DNA of 60,000 nt from positions 1 through 60,000 of the forward strand of contig NZ_CP012700.1 of assembly GCF_001307295.1 (NCBI RefSeq), read 5' to 3'. Within the stretch, counting starts at the first letter, position 1. Every line of letters begins with the position of its first letter. Position numbers and translations under genes: made by a program. Of this stretch, positions 43,352-53,374 are shown in pieces. The notes below the pieces were generated by a model. It saw only the letters and a list, made by a program, of their open reading frames with translations. It ran no database searches and was not told the DNA's origin. Origin of the DNA: Sphingopyxis macrogoltabida. GTDB lineage: Bacteria > Pseudomonadota > Alphaproteobacteria > Sphingomonadales > Sphingomonadaceae.

Positions 43352-44194
43352 ATGGACGCCTTGGTCTCAACCGACTGGCTGGAACGCGAACTGGGGGCAT
43401 CGGACCTGCGGGTCGTCGATGCGACGAAATTTCTTGCCGACGAAGGCCGCGATGCGCGGGCCGAATATGAGGCGGGGCATATCCCCGGCGCGGTGTTCAT
43501 GGATTTGGCCGAACTGACCGACGCGTCGAACGCAGTCGAGAATATGGCGCCGCCCGCCGAAAAATTCGCCAGCCGCATGCAGTCGCTCGGCCTCGGCGAC
43601 GGCAGCCGCATCGTACTCTATGACGACAGCCCGCTGAAAAGCGCGGCGCGCGCCTGGTGGTTGCTCAAGCTGTTCGGCGCGCATGACGTCGCATTGCTCG
43701 ACGGCGGGCTCGCCAAGTGGAAGGCCGAAGGCCGGGCGCTCGAAATGGGTAAGCAGACGCTGCGTCACCGCCACTTCACCGTCTGGCGCGACGCCAAGGC
43801 CGTGCGCACCAAGGAACAGCTGCTTGCCAATGTGTCGAGCAACGCCGAACAGGTCGTCGATGCGCGTTCGGCGGCGCGTTTTACCGGCGAAGAGCGCGAT
43901 CCGCGCCCCGGCCTCGCGCCCGGCCACATCCCCGGCTCGCGTAGCCTGCCTTATGGCGAATTGTTCAACGCCGACGGCACCTGGAAGCAGGGCGACGAGC
44001 TGAAGGCCGCCTTCGACGCCGCCGGCATCGATCTCGACAAGCCGCTCGTCACGACCTGCGGCAGCGGCATGACCGCCACCGTCGTCGCTTTTGGCGCGCA
44101 CCTGCTCGGCAAGGACGATGTCGCGGTGTACGACGGCAGCTGGACCGAATGGGGCGCCGATCCGGCGACGCCCAAGGCGACTGGCGCGGCCTGA
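43352..44194 (+). CDS. Sulfurtransferase (rhodanese / 3-mercaptopyruvate type)
   Basis: 280 residues with two rhodanese domains. The N-terminal one has VDATKFLADEGRDARAEYEAGHIPGAVFMDL, and the C-terminal one the active-site loop LVTTCGSGMTATVVAFG with the catalytic Cys. The CGSGMTA motif points to 3-mercaptopyruvate sulfurtransferase (SseA-like). AGGAG lies 6 nt before the ATG. It precedes metC by 76 bp. Confidence 0.93.
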   Translation: MDALVSTDWLERELGASDLRVVDATKFLADEGRDARAEYEAGHIPGAVFMDLAELTDASNAVENMAPPAEKFASRMQSLGLGDGSRIVLYDDSPLKSAARAWWLLKLFGAHDVALLDGGLAKWKAEGRALEMGKQTLRHRHFTVWRDAKAVRTKEQLLANVSSNAEQVVDARSAARFTGEERDPRPGLAPGHIPGSRSLPYGELFNADGTWKQGDELKAAFDAAGIDLDKPLVTTCGSGMTATVVAFGAHLLGKDDVAVYDGSWTEWGADPATPKATGAA

Positions 44195-44270
44195 CAATCG
44201 AACGCCGCCCCCGCGAAGGAGTGTTTTGCGCGCCACTGGATTTTGGCCGCTGCTCCGCTAACAGGGGCGC

Positions 44271-45476
44271 ATGAGCAAAAGCGACGACGACAGCCTCCGC
44301 CCGGCGACGAAACTCGTACAGGGCGGGCGGCGGCCCGAATGGACCGGCGACCCGCGGCTTGGCGGCGGGGTCGTCAATCCGCCGGTGTGGCGGGCGTCGA
44401 CGATCCTTTACGACAATATCGCCGATCTGAAGGCGCGGGGTCATGCGACGCACGACAAGCTTTATTACGGCCGGCGCGGGACGCCGACGGTGTGGGCGCT
44501 CGCCGACGCGCTGACGCAGATGGAGCGGGGAGCCGAGGGCACCTTGCTCTATCCCTCGGGGGTCGCGGCCAATTCGGCGGGGCTGCTGGCGCTGCTCGCG
44601 CCGGGCGACCATCTGTTGATGGTTGACAGCGCCTATGAGCCGACGCGATCGTTCTGCAATGGCTTGCTGGGGCGCTATGGCGTGACGACGACCTATTATG
44701 ATCCGCTGATCGGCGCGGGCATCGCCGAACTGATCACCCCCGCAACCAAGCTGATCTTCCTCGAATCGCCGGGCAGCCTGACCTTCGAAGTGCAGGATAT
44801 TCCCGCGATCGTCGCCGTGGCGCGCGAACGCGACGTGCTGACGATGCTCGACAACACCTGGGCGACGCCGCTGCTCTTCCCCGCGCTGAAGCACGGCATC
44901 GACGTGACGATGATGAGTCTCACCAAATATGTCGGTGGCCACAGCGACGCGATGATGGGATCGCTCACCGCGACGAAGGCGGTGTGGCCGAAATTGCGGA
45001 GCGCGGCATACCAACTCGGCCAGTCGGTCTCGCCCGACGATTGCGCGCTGATGCTGCGCGGGCTGCGTACGCTCGACGTGCGGATGCAGCGGCACGGGGA
45101 AAACGGGCTGGCGGTGGCGAACTGGCTCGCGGCGCGGCCCGAGGTGGGGCGCGTGTTCCATCCGGCGCTGGCGGGCGACCCCGGCCATGCGATCTGGGCG
45201 CGCGATTTCACCGGCACCAGCGGGTTGTTCGGCTTCACGCTCAAGGGTGCCGACACGGCGGCGCGAACGCGCTTCATCGACGCGCTGGCGCATTTCGGCA
45301 TCGGCTTCAGCTGGGGCGGTTACGAAAGCCTCGTCGTCCCCAGCGATCCCGGGGAGATTCGCACCGCGACGCGCTGGGACGATCCCGACGCGCTCGTCCG
45401 CCTGTCGATCGGGCTCGAGGATCCCGCCGACCTGATCGCCGATCTTGAACGCGGCTTTGCGGTGATGAACGCATGA
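44271..45476 (+). CDS. metC: Cystathionine beta-lyase
   Basis: 401 residues of the Cys/Met-metabolism PLP enzyme family. The PLP lysine is in MMSLTKYVGGHSDAMMGSL; YGRRGTPTVWALADALTQME and EGTLLYPSGVAANS surround the cofactor. It cleaves cystathionine to homocysteine, pyruvate and ammonia. Coupled to the next gene by a 4-bp ATGA overlap. Confidence 0.93.
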   Translation: MSKSDDDSLRPATKLVQGGRRPEWTGDPRLGGGVVNPPVWRASTILYDNIADLKARGHATHDKLYYGRRGTPTVWALADALTQMERGAEGTLLYPSGVAANSAGLLALLAPGDHLLMVDSAYEPTRSFCNGLLGRYGVTTTYYDPLIGAGIAELITPATKLIFLESPGSLTFEVQDIPAIVAVARERDVLTMLDNTWATPLLFPALKHGIDVTMMSLTKYVGGHSDAMMGSLTATKAVWPKLRSAAYQLGQSVSPDDCALMLRGLRTLDVRMQRHGENGLAVANWLAARPEVGRVFHPALAGDPGHAIWARDFTGTSGLFGFTLKGADTAARTRFIDALAHFGIGFSWGGYESLVVPSDPGEIRTATRWDDPDALVRLSIGLEDPADLIADLERGFAVMNA

Positions 45477-46408
45477 GCGCCATGGAGCGTCTGCGCGAAG
45501 GCGCCACGCGTACGGTCGAGGCGATGCAGGCGATCGGCATCGACGTCGGCTCGTATCGCCTGTCGCTCTATGGGCTCTTCTCGACCGTCATCGTCGCGGT
45601 ATTGCTCTATGTCGCGGTGCGCGTCGCGCTGCGCTCGATCAAATGGCTCCTGCGCCGTAACACCCAGATCGACGCGACGCAGCGGCTGCTCACCGAAAAG
45701 CTGATCGCGATCGCCTTGTTCGTCTTTGCATTGCTGTTCGGCATCGACCTGCTCGGCATCGACCTTACCGCGCTGACCGTTTTCTCGGGCGCGGCGGGCC
45801 TTGCCATTGGTTTCGGGCTTCAGAAGACGGTCGGCAATCTGATCGCGGGGATCATCCTGCTGATGGATCGCTCGATCAAACCCGGCGATATCATCGTTGT
45901 CGGCGACGGCAGTTCGATGGGCGGTTCGGCGCTGCCGGGCGGAATGCCAAATGTCGGGCGCGTCGCCAGGATCGGCGTGCGCGCGGTCAACGTGATCACC
46001 CGCGATGGCAAGAAGCACCTGATCCCGAACGAACTCTTGATGACGCAGCCGGTCGAGAACTGGAGCTATGCCAGCCCCGAGGTGCGGGTACGGATGCGCA
46101 TTCCGGTGCCCTATGACGCCGACCTCCGGCTCGCGCAGCGGCTGATCGTCGAGACGGCGCAGCAGAATCCGCGCATCCTGAACGAGCCCGAACCCGCGGT
46201 GTGGATCACCGCCTTCGGCGAACGCGCGGTCGACCACGAACTGCGTTACTGGATTTCGGACCCCGAGGCGGGGCTCGGCAATATCCAGGGCGAGGTGTTT
46301 CTGGGAATATGGGACCGCTTCAAGGAAGCCGGAATCCGCATTCCCTATCCGCGCACCGATGTGCGGTTGGTCGGGGCGCCGGATGAAGGCCCGGCGCCGA
46401 CTGTCTAA
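45473..46408 (+). CDS. Small-conductance mechanosensitive channel (MscS family)
   Basis: 311 residues. Three N-terminal membrane segments, the third carrying the AGLAIGFGLQKTVGNLIAGIILLMDRSIKPGDIIVVG signature of the MscS pore helix and beta domain, and then the cytoplasmic vestibule (LRYWISDPEAGLGNIQGEVFLGIWDRFKEAGIRIPYP). It relieves osmotic down-shock. Overlaps metC by 4 bp. Confidence 0.94.
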   Translation: MSAMERLREGATRTVEAMQAIGIDVGSYRLSLYGLFSTVIVAVLLYVAVRVALRSIKWLLRRNTQIDATQRLLTEKLIAIALFVFALLFGIDLLGIDLTALTVFSGAAGLAIGFGLQKTVGNLIAGIILLMDRSIKPGDIIVVGDGSSMGGSALPGGMPNVGRVARIGVRAVNVITRDGKKHLIPNELLMTQPVENWSYASPEVRVRMRIPVPYDADLRLAQRLIVETAQQNPRILNEPEPAVWITAFGERAVDHELRYWISDPEAGLGNIQGEVFLGIWDRFKEAGIRIPYPRTDVRLVGAPDEGPAPTV

Positions 46409-46411
46409 ATC

Positions 46412-46496
46412 TCGTCATCGCTAGCGGAGCGAAGCAATGCAGATCGGTTTACGCTACTCTGGATTGCCGCGTCGCTTCGCTCTCGCAATGACGGAC
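46412..46496. repeat. Inverted repeat, CGTCATNGC..AGCGAAGC family
   Basis: CGTCATCGCTAGCGGAGCGA (46413-46432) and a complementary arm with GTCGCTTCGCTCTCGCAATG (46471-46490) form an imperfect hairpin between the convergent MscS and ppa genes. Such repeats are common in sphingomonads. Confidence 0.75.
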
Positions 46497-46500
46497 TAAT

Positions 46501-47037
46501 TTAAAATCCCGCCTGCTTCGCCCGCTCGATGCATTCGACGATGATGCGCTTCGCTTCGTCGACGTCGCCCCAGCCGTTGAGCTTTGCCCATTTGCCGGGT
46601 TCGAGATCCTTGTAGTGGGTGAAGAAATGCTCGATCTGCTGGAGCACGATTTCGGGCATGTCCTTGTAGGTCGCGACCTTGTCGTAATAGGGAAAAGTCT
46701 TGTTGACGGGAACGCAGAGCAATTTCTCGTCGCCGCCGGCATCGTCTTCCATGAGCAGCACGCCGATCGGACGGCATTTGACCACCGCGCCCGCGACGAT
46801 CGGCGAGCGCGCGACGACGAGGGCGTCGAGCGGGTCGCCATCGTCGCCCAGCGTGTGCGGAATGAAGCCGTAATTGGCGGGATAGCGCATCGGCGTGTGC
46901 AGGAACCGGTCGACGAACAGCGCGCCCGACGCCTTGTCGAACTCATATTTCACCGGTTCGCCGCCGATCGGCACTTCGATCAGCACGTTGAGGCTGTCGG
47001 GGGGGCTGTCGCCGGCGGGGATCAGGTCGATGCGCAT
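46501..47037 (-). CDS. ppa: Inorganic pyrophosphatase
   Basis: Hydrolyses pyrophosphate to phosphate, using Mg2+, and drives biosynthesis. 178 residues. KYEFDKASGALFVDRF, YPANYGFIPHTLGDDGDPLDALV (the DGDPLD metal site), and FFTHYKDLEPGKWAKLNGW are the family I signatures. Confidence 0.97.
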   Translation of the reverse strand: MRIDLIPAGDSPPDSLNVLIEVPIGGEPVKYEFDKASGALFVDRFLHTPMRYPANYGFIPHTLGDDGDPLDALVVARSPIVAGAVVKCRPIGVLLMEDDAGGDEKLLCVPVNKTFPYYDKVATYKDMPEIVLQQIEHFFTHYKDLEPGKWAKLNGWGDVDEAKRIIVECIERAKQAGF

Positions 47038-47088
47038 GGGAGATGCAGTCCTTTGTTCTGTGATTCGGACGCCCCTTAGCCGCTCGCA

Positions 47089-47150
47089 TCGAGCGAAGTC
47101 GAGATGCCGTGAGGACGTGCGTTGCCGATGGGTGTCTCGACTTCGCTCGA
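47089..47150. repeat. Perfect 16-bp inverted repeat
   Basis: TCGAGCGAAGTCGAGA (47089-47104) and TCTCGACTTCGCTCGA (47135-47150) are exact complements around a 30-bp loop. It is between ppa and the M61 peptidase gene. Typical sphingomonad intergenic repeat; possible terminator. Confidence 0.85.
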
Positions 47151-47172
47151 CACGAACGGATTCGATTACGAT

Positions 47173-49098
47173 TTAAAGCGCCCGGCGCGGCGCCAGCAAC
47201 CGGTCGAACCAGTCCGCTCCGCTGCCCGCCTTTTCGAGGTGCGGCCAGCGCAGCCCGCTATGATAGTCGAGATCGATGTTGCGATAGCGCCCGCCGCGCT
47301 CGACGAGCAGGCGGACGGGGGTCTTGCCGTCGGTCGCGGTGCGCACCGCGGCCTCGATTCGCTCGCGGCTGTACGCCATGCCGTCGACGGCCACGATCTT
47401 CGTGCCGTTCACGATGTCGGCGCGGAAGGCGGGGCCGTCCCACAATATACCGCTCGCGATGCCGTCCTTGTCGACGACCATGCCGAGGCTGTGGGTCAGG
47501 TCGGTGTTCTTCGCCTGCGCCATCCGGTCGCGGTCGTAGATGTTGGGCGCGTCGCGCCAGACGAGGCGATATCCGGCGCGTTCGATGCCGCCGACCGGCG
47601 CGGGCTGGTCCGGCGTCTGCAGCCGGTCGCGCAGGAATTTCGCCCAGTCATAGGGGTGAACCGCATTGAGCGCCGCGACGACATCGTCGAAATTATAGGT
47701 GTCCTGCCCCCAGTCGCCCTCGCGCCCGCCGAAAAAGGCGCGCGCGAAATCGTCGAGGCTTTTCGCATTGTTCGTCGAGGTCCGGATCAGCATGTCGGCC
47801 TCGAGCCAGGTCAGCGACCCTTCGTTGTAATAATCCTCGGTGCGCGACCAGCTCGGCCAGGGCTTGGGCTTGCGCGCCGCGATGATCGGGTCGAGCGTCG
47901 TGTCGTCGACCGAGCGCCACGCGCGCCCGGCCTGCGCGCTGTAGAAACCGGCGTTGGTCGCCCATTCGGCGAGGATCATCTCCTTCGACTGCATCCCCGA
48001 GCGACCGGCAAGGACAAGGTCCCAGAAGCTCGTCTGGCCTTCGTAAACCCACAGCAGATTGTCGTGCATCGGGGTACGGAAATCGGGGGTCCACATCTTG
48101 TCGGGGCGGCGATACTTGCCGTTCCAGCTATGCGTCAGTTCGTGCGGCAGCAGCCCGCGTTCGCTGTCGTTGTCGTTCCATCGGGTGAAATAGTCGGGGT
48201 TGCGGCTGTTCTCGCTCGACCGGTGATGTTCGAGCCCGATGCCGCCCAGCTCTTCGCTGAGCGCGAGGAGAAATTCGTAGCGGTCGAAATGGCGCACGCC
48301 GAACAGCGCAACCGCCTCCGACACCAGCGCCGCGTGGCGCGCGATATGGTCGGGGCTGGCTTCGAGATATTTGGCTTCGTCGGCGACGACGTTGAGCGTC
48401 ACCCGGTTGCCGAGATCCCATTTGCGGAAATATTTCCCTGCGAACATCGGGCTGTCGACGAGCACCTCGTAATTCGTCGGGGCAAAGCTGTAGCGGTTGC
48501 CCGAGATTTTGAGACCGTCGAGCGCGGCGGCGCCGGTCCATCCCTCGGGCAGCGTCACGTCGAGCTGCACCGGAATCTGGCGGGTGAAATAGCCGGCGGG
48601 ATAGAGGCTGACCTGCTCCCATTGCAGGTTCATCATCGTCGGCGTGACGACGACGCGGCCTTCGCTCGTCCGCGTCGGCGACAGGAAATCGAAGGCGACA
48701 TCGATGCTCTTCACCCCGGCCGGCACCTCGATATCGAAAGCGTAGACGTCGGTCGGCTGGCGCGTCCAGACGAGCGGCTTGCCGCCGGCGCTGGGCTTGA
48801 AACCCGCGAGCTCGGCGATCGCGCCGCGCGGCGCGTGTTTGCCGGGCAGCCATTCGGGATAGAGCAGGGTCAGCTTGCCCGTCTTGGCGACCGGAATCGT
48901 CTGGCGAACGTGGAAGATGCCGCGCGCGACGTCGGTCGCGTCGACCCTGAGCGTCATCGTGCCCGGATAGGGCTTGTCGGCGGGCAGCGGGATGGTCAGC
49001 GGCTGGACGACCGGCTGCGGGCGGCTGTTGCCATCCTGCGCCTGCGCGGGGGCAATGAAGGCGATCAGGGCGGCTGCGACGAGCGGTGCTTTTCTCAT
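47173..49098 (-). CDS. M61 family metallopeptidase (glycyl aminopeptidase type)
   Basis: 641 residues with a signal peptide (MRKAPLVAAALIAFIAPAQAQ). The zinc motif HELTHSWNGKYRRPDKMWTPDF is the M61 HExxH..E site, preceded by GGIGLEHHRSS. A C-terminal PDZ-like domain (LGMVVDKDGIASGILWDGPAFRADI) follows. Periplasmic glycyl/alanyl aminopeptidase role is likely. A 266-bp inverted-repeat element lies 47 bp upstream of the start. Confidence 0.93.
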   Translation of the reverse strand: MRKAPLVAAALIAFIAPAQAQDGNSRPQPVVQPLTIPLPADKPYPGTMTLRVDATDVARGIFHVRQTIPVAKTGKLTLLYPEWLPGKHAPRGAIAELAGFKPSAGGKPLVWTRQPTDVYAFDIEVPAGVKSIDVAFDFLSPTRTSEGRVVVTPTMMNLQWEQVSLYPAGYFTRQIPVQLDVTLPEGWTGAAALDGLKISGNRYSFAPTNYEVLVDSPMFAGKYFRKWDLGNRVTLNVVADEAKYLEASPDHIARHAALVSEAVALFGVRHFDRYEFLLALSEELGGIGLEHHRSSENSRNPDYFTRWNDNDSERGLLPHELTHSWNGKYRRPDKMWTPDFRTPMHDNLLWVYEGQTSFWDLVLAGRSGMQSKEMILAEWATNAGFYSAQAGRAWRSVDDTTLDPIIAARKPKPWPSWSRTEDYYNEGSLTWLEADMLIRTSTNNAKSLDDFARAFFGGREGDWGQDTYNFDDVVAALNAVHPYDWAKFLRDRLQTPDQPAPVGGIERAGYRLVWRDAPNIYDRDRMAQAKNTDLTHSLGMVVDKDGIASGILWDGPAFRADIVNGTKIVAVDGMAYSRERIEAAVRTATDGKTPVRLLVERGGRYRNIDLDYHSGLRWPHLEKAGSGADWFDRLLAPRRAL

Positions 49099-49145
49099 GC
49101 CGTGTATCTGCGACGAAATGGCGATCAGGTCCAGCGGGCGCTCTC

Positions 49146-49411
49146 AGAGTCCGTACTCAATTACCACGCCGTCGAGGTTTGAAGCAAAATGGCCCAGTGC
49201 GAGGAGAGAGGGCGAAGTAATATGTCGATATTTCAAGCCTTCTCGACGAAGCAATGGGCCATTTTGATCAAATCCCTGCGGGACGCCCAAATGGCTTCCA
49301 TCTCGGTCCGAAAGCCGCTTGGAAAGGCCACCAGCCTTCCCGGCGCGTCTTTCAGCCCGACCTGTTCGCCATTTGGGCGCCTCGACGGCGTGGTAATTGA
49401 GTACGGACTCT
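49146..49411. mobile_element. MITE-like element with perfect 32-bp terminal inverted repeats
   Basis: The first and last 32 bp (49146-49177 and 49380-49411; outer ends AGAGTCCGTACTCAATTACC and complement) are exact reverse complements. Two more inner stems fill it: TTTGAAGCAAAATGGCCC (49178-49195) with GGGCCATTTTGATCAAA (49256-49272), and CGCCCAAATGGC (49284-49295) with GCCATTTGGGCG (49368-49379). No transposase, and no clear target-site duplication. Frames across it are spurious. It looks like a non-autonomous mobile element or a structured RNA-forming repeat. Confidence 0.8.
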
Positions 49412-49457
49412 ACAGGCGTGCGGTGGGGTTCGACGAAACCGGTGATTGCCCGATCGC

Positions 49458-50096
49458 TCAGCTTCCGGCGATCATGTTGATCGAGAAGGCCAATATGCCG
49501 ATGTTGAAGATGAAGGCCTCGAGGCAATGCCAGGTCGAAACGCGGCGGATCGCGCGGCTGGTGATGTCGATATCGGCGGTCTGGAAGGTCATGCCGAGGA
49601 TCAGCGCGAAGTGGAGGAAGTCGAAATAGTCGGGCGCGGGGCTGCTCGGCACCGAAAGCCCTCCCGCATGGCCGCCGTGCGCCTTGTCGGGGGTGTAATA
49701 GAGATGCGCATAATGGATCGCATAAACGGTGTTTGCGAACAGCCAGGCAAGCGCCAGCGTGACGATGACGAGCGGCTTCGAATATTGTCCGGTGCCCGAT
49801 ACGAGCTGCGCGAGGGCACCGAGCACCACCGCGCTCACCGCGACCGAGATGACGAGCAGCGCGACGCGGTTCGCGTCATTCTCGACCGCATGGCGCTCGA
49901 TGATATGCGGGTCGCGGGTGCGGAACAGCGGGATCGTCGACAGAAGGAAGAGCGCGGTGACGATGTCGAAGCCGATCAGAAAGTCCTGCAGCGCCGATCG
50001 ATCCTGCATGATGGCCCATGCAGCGACGAGAACCAGTCCCGCCGCATAGGCGACGAAGCGGGGCGGGGCGATGCGATTGCCGATCGTGCGGGCCAT
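49458..50096 (-). CDS. DUF1345 family membrane protein
   Basis: 212 residues with about five membrane segments (residues 13-30, 38-57, 75-95, 108-128, 190-210) and the DUF1345 motif VENDANRVALLVISVAVSAVVL, then YAIHYAHLYY and PDYFDFLHFALILGMTFQTADIDITS. Function unknown. The spacing to the hisS gene upstream is divergent. Confidence 0.88.
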   Translation of the reverse strand: MARTIGNRIAPPRFVAYAAGLVLVAAWAIMQDRSALQDFLIGFDIVTALFLLSTIPLFRTRDPHIIERHAVENDANRVALLVISVAVSAVVLGALAQLVSGTGQYSKPLVIVTLALAWLFANTVYAIHYAHLYYTPDKAHGGHAGGLSVPSSPAPDYFDFLHFALILGMTFQTADIDITSRAIRRVSTWHCLEAFIFNIGILAFSINMIAGS

Positions 50097-50173
50097 GACG
50101 CCAGCCTAGCCGCGCGCGAAGCCCGCGCAAGCCCGCTTTGCCTTTCGCCGAAAAGCGATTAGACGCGCGGCCC

Positions 50174-51421
50174 ATGAGCAAGGACAAATCCGCCAGGATC
50201 CCGACCCCGCAGCCCGTCCGCGGTACCCAGGACATGCTCGGCGATTTCGCCGACCGTTTCGCTTATGTCGTCGAGACGTTCGAGCGGGTGCGCCGCCTCT
50301 ATGGCTTCAAGCGCATCGAGGTGCCGGTGATCGAGCCGACCGCAGTGTTCGCCCGCTCGCTCGGTGAGACGACCGACGTCGTGTCGAAGGAAATGTATTC
50401 GTTCGAGGATCGCGGCGGCGAAGGGATCACGCTGCGCCCCGAATTTACCGCCGGGATCGCGCGCGCCTATGTCACCAATGGCTGGCAGCAGTTCGCGCCG
50501 CTGAAGGTTGCGACGCACGGGCCGCTGTTCCGTTACGAGCGGCCGCAGAAGGGGCGCTATCGCCAATTCCACCAATTGGATGCGGAAGTGCTGGGAAGCG
50601 ATAGCCCGCTCGCCGACGCCGAACTGCTCGTCTTCGCCGATCAGTTGCTCAAGGAACTGGGCATATCCGAAGGCGTCACGCTGACGCTCAACACGCTTGG
50701 CGACGCGGCAAGCCGCGACGCGTGGCGTGCGGCGCTGGTCGAGCATTTCGAGAGGCATCGCGAGAGCTTAAGCGAGGACAGCCTCGCCCGGCTCGACAAG
50801 AATCCGCTTCGCATCCTCGACAGCAAGGATCCCAAAGACCGCCCGATCGCCGACAGCGCACCCGATATCGACGCGTTTTTGACCGGCGAAGCGCAGGATT
50901 TCTTCGGCGCGGTCACCGCCGGCCTCGATGCCGCGGGCGTCGCCTGGGAACGCAACGCGCGGCTGGTACGCGGGCTCGACTATTATCGCCACACCGCGTT
51001 CGAGTTCGTCACCGACCGGCTCGGCGCGCAGGGCACCGTGCTCGGCGGCGGGCGCTACGACGGGCTGATCGAGAATCTCGGCGGACCGCCGACAGCCGCG
51101 GTCGGCTGGGCGGCCGGGATCGAGCGGCTGGCGATGCTGCTCGCCGACGACGTGATCGACAATCGTCTCGATGTGGTGATCGCGGTCGAGGACCACAGCC
51201 TGCTCGCGCTGGCGATGCGGGCGCTGGCGGCGCTTCGCAGCAGCGGCTTCGCGACCGAAATCGTCGCCAGCGGATCGCCGCGCAAGCGCTTCGATAAGGC
51301 GGCGAAGATTCCGGCGCACGCGCTGATCTCGGTCGGCACGCGCGACGGTGCGCCGCATATCAATGTCCGCGGCGACAGCGATCGCGCGAAGCAGGCTGAA
51401 GCGGTCGTCCGGGCCCTTTGA
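50174..51421 (+). CDS. hisS: Histidyl-tRNA synthetase
   Basis: Class II synthetase that charges tRNA-His. 415 residues starting [22 protein letters not shown]. The motifs are [28 protein letters not shown] (motif 1), [37 protein letters not shown] (motif 2) and [16 protein letters not shown] with [15 protein letters not shown] (motif 3). Twelve upstream in-frame codons have no family similarity. It overlaps prfA by one base (TGATG). Confidence 0.97.
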   Translation: MSKDKSARIPTPQPVRGTQDMLGDFADRFAYVVETFERVRRLYGFKRIEVPVIEPTAVFARSLGETTDVVSKEMYSFEDRGGEGITLRPEFTAGIARAYVTNGWQQFAPLKVATHGPLFRYERPQKGRYRQFHQLDAEVLGSDSPLADAELLVFADQLLKELGISEGVTLTLNTLGDAASRDAWRAALVEHFERHRESLSEDSLARLDKNPLRILDSKDPKDRPIADSAPDIDAFLTGEAQDFFGAVTAGLDAAGVAWERNARLVRGLDYYRHTAFEFVTDRLGAQGTVLGGGRYDGLIENLGGPPTAAVGWAAGIERLAMLLADDVIDNRLDVVIAVEDHSLLALAMRALAALRSSGFATEIVASGSPRKRFDKAAKIPAHALISVGTRDGAPHINVRGDSDRAKQAEAVVRAL

Positions 51422-52488
51422 TGACCAGCGTTTCCGAAAAACAGATCGACGCCATCATCGAACGCCACGCCGCGTTACAGGCGCGGATGGCGACGGGCGA
51501 CATGGCGCCCGCCGATTTCGTCGCGGCGTCGAAGGAGTTCGCCGAGCTCGAACCAGTGGCCCGGGCCGCGGCCGAAGTTACGCGGCTGCGCGACGAACTG
51601 GCGGCGCTGAACGAAATGCTCGGCGATCCCGAGATGAAGGCGATGGCGGAGGAGGAAATCGCGGCGGTCGAAGAGGCGCTGCCGGCCGCCGAGCACGACC
51701 TCGCGATCAAGCTGCTGCCGAAGGACGTCGCCGACGAACGTGCCGCGATGCTCGAAATCCGCGCGGGAACCGGCGGCGACGAGGCGGCGCTGTTCGCGGG
51801 CGACCTGCTGCGCATGTACAGCCGCTATGCCGATACGCAGGGCTGGAAGGTCGAAATCATCTCGGCCAACGAGGCCGAGGTCGGCGGCTATAAGGAAGTC
51901 GTCGCATCGGTCAGCGGGCAGGGCGTGTTCGCCAAGCTCAAGTTCGAAAGCGGCGTCCACCGCGTCCAGCGCGTCCCCGTCACCGAAAGCGGCGGGCGCA
52001 TCCACACCAGCGCCGCGACCGTCGCGGTGCTGCCCGAGGCCGAGGAGGTCGACGTTGCGATCAACGACAGCGACCTCAAGATCGACATCTATCGCGCGTC
52101 GGGGGCGGGCGGCCAGCACGTCAACACGACCGATTCGGCGATCCGCATCACACATATTCCGACCGGGCTCGTCGTGATCCAGCAGGACCAGCGCAGCCAG
52201 CACAAGAACCGCGCCAAGGCGATGCAGGTGCTGCGCGCGCGGCTCTATGACCTTGAGCGCGAGAAGATCCACAGCGCCGAGGCGTCGGCGCGCAAGTCGA
52301 TGGTCGGTTCGGGCGACCGCTCCGAACGCATCCGCACCTATAATTTCCCCCAGGGCCGGGTGACCGACCACCGCATCAACCTGACGCTCCACCGCCTGCC
52401 CGAGATATTGGAGGGCGCGATGGACGAACTGATCGACGCGCTGATTGCCGAAGATCAGGCGCAGCGGCTGGCGGGGCTGGGTGAGTGA
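51421..52488 (+). CDS. prfA: Peptide chain release factor 1
   Basis: Releases the peptide at UAA/UAG stop codons. 355 residues with [18 protein letters not shown], the GGQ peptidyl-hydrolysis motif in [21 protein letters not shown], and the codon-recognition region near [14 protein letters not shown]. The ATG at 51421 overlaps the hisS stop codon. The GGQ glutamine is the target of PrmC encoded next. Confidence 0.97.
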   Translation: MTSVSEKQIDAIIERHAALQARMATGDMAPADFVAASKEFAELEPVARAAAEVTRLRDELAALNEMLGDPEMKAMAEEEIAAVEEALPAAEHDLAIKLLPKDVADERAAMLEIRAGTGGDEAALFAGDLLRMYSRYADTQGWKVEIISANEAEVGGYKEVVASVSGQGVFAKLKFESGVHRVQRVPVTESGGRIHTSAATVAVLPEAEEVDVAINDSDLKIDIYRASGAGGQHVNTTDSAIRITHIPTGLVVIQQDQRSQHKNRAKAMQVLRARLYDLEREKIHSAEASARKSMVGSGDRSERIRTYNFPQGRVTDHRINLTLHRLPEILEGAMDELIDALIAEDQAQRLAGLGE

Positions 52489-53308
52489 GGTAGGCGCCGC
52501 GCTGCGCGATGCGGCGGCGCGGCTGGCGGCGGTGTCGGACACCCCGCGCCTCGACGCCGAACTGTTGATGGCGCATGCACTGGGGATCGAACGGCAGGCG
52601 CTGCTCCTCGATCCGCCGCGCTTCGCCGTACCCGGCGATTTCGCTGCGCTGATCGATCGCCGGATGGGGCACGAGCCGGTCGGCTATATCGTCGGCTATC
52701 GCGACTTCTGGACGATCCGCGTTACGGTGGGCCCGGGTGTGCTGATCCCACGCCCCGACAGCGAGACGCTGATCGAGGCGGCGCTGGCGCATGTCGAGGA
52801 TCGCGAGGCGCCGCTGCATATCCTTGACCTTGGAACCGGGCCGGGCACGCTGTTGCTGGCCTTGTTGTCCGAATTGCCCGAAGCGGCCGGGCTCGGTGTC
52901 GATGCGTCGGCGGAGGCGCTGGCGTTTGCGCGCCGGAACGCGGGCGAATTGCAAATGCAGGATCGGGCAATATTCCGCGAAGGCGACTGGACCGACGGGG
53001 TCGCCGGGCAATTCGACCTGATCCTGTGCAATCCGCCCTATATCGCCGATACCGAACAACTGATGCCCGATGTCGCGGACCATGAGCCCGCCGGAGCGCT
53101 TTTCGCCGGGCCCGACGGGCTCGACGATTATCGCCGGATCATTCCCGATCTGCCGCGCCTGCTGGCGCCCGGCGGCGTGGCGATCCTTGAAATCGGAGCC
53201 TCGCAGCTTATTTCGGTTTCTACTCTTGCCGAAGCGGCAGGCTTTTCCGTCGGGTGCCGCCGCGACCTCGGCGGCCGTGACAGGGCGCTTTTGCTGACCC
53301 GTGCCTGA
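52481..53308 (+). CDS. prmC: Release-factor glutamine methyltransferase
   Basis: Methylates the GGQ glutamine of release factors with SAM. 275 residues with [19 protein letters not shown] (SAM site) and the catalytic [16 protein letters not shown]-terminal domain with [32 protein letters not shown] start at 52481 overlaps prfA by 8 bp, giving translational coupling with its substrate. Confidence 0.96.
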   Translation: MSEVGAALRDAAARLAAVSDTPRLDAELLMAHALGIERQALLLDPPRFAVPGDFAALIDRRMGHEPVGYIVGYRDFWTIRVTVGPGVLIPRPDSETLIEAALAHVEDREAPLHILDLGTGPGTLLLALLSELPEAAGLGVDASAEALAFARRNAGELQMQDRAIFREGDWTDGVAGQFDLILCNPPYIADTEQLMPDVADHEPAGALFAGPDGLDDYRRIIPDLPRLLAPGGVAILEIGASQLISVSTLAEAAGFSVGCRRDLGGRDRALLLTRA

Positions 53309-53374
53309 GCGTCGCCGCAATTATTCGCTTGGTTTACGCCGCAAAGCGCGGTAGGGGCGGCGCTAGGACTGATC

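Noticed and set aside
49144..49629. Open frames covering the 266-bp inverted-repeat element
   Set aside because: They run through the inverted repeats and the DUF1345 gene and translate the arms; no family or ribosome binding site.
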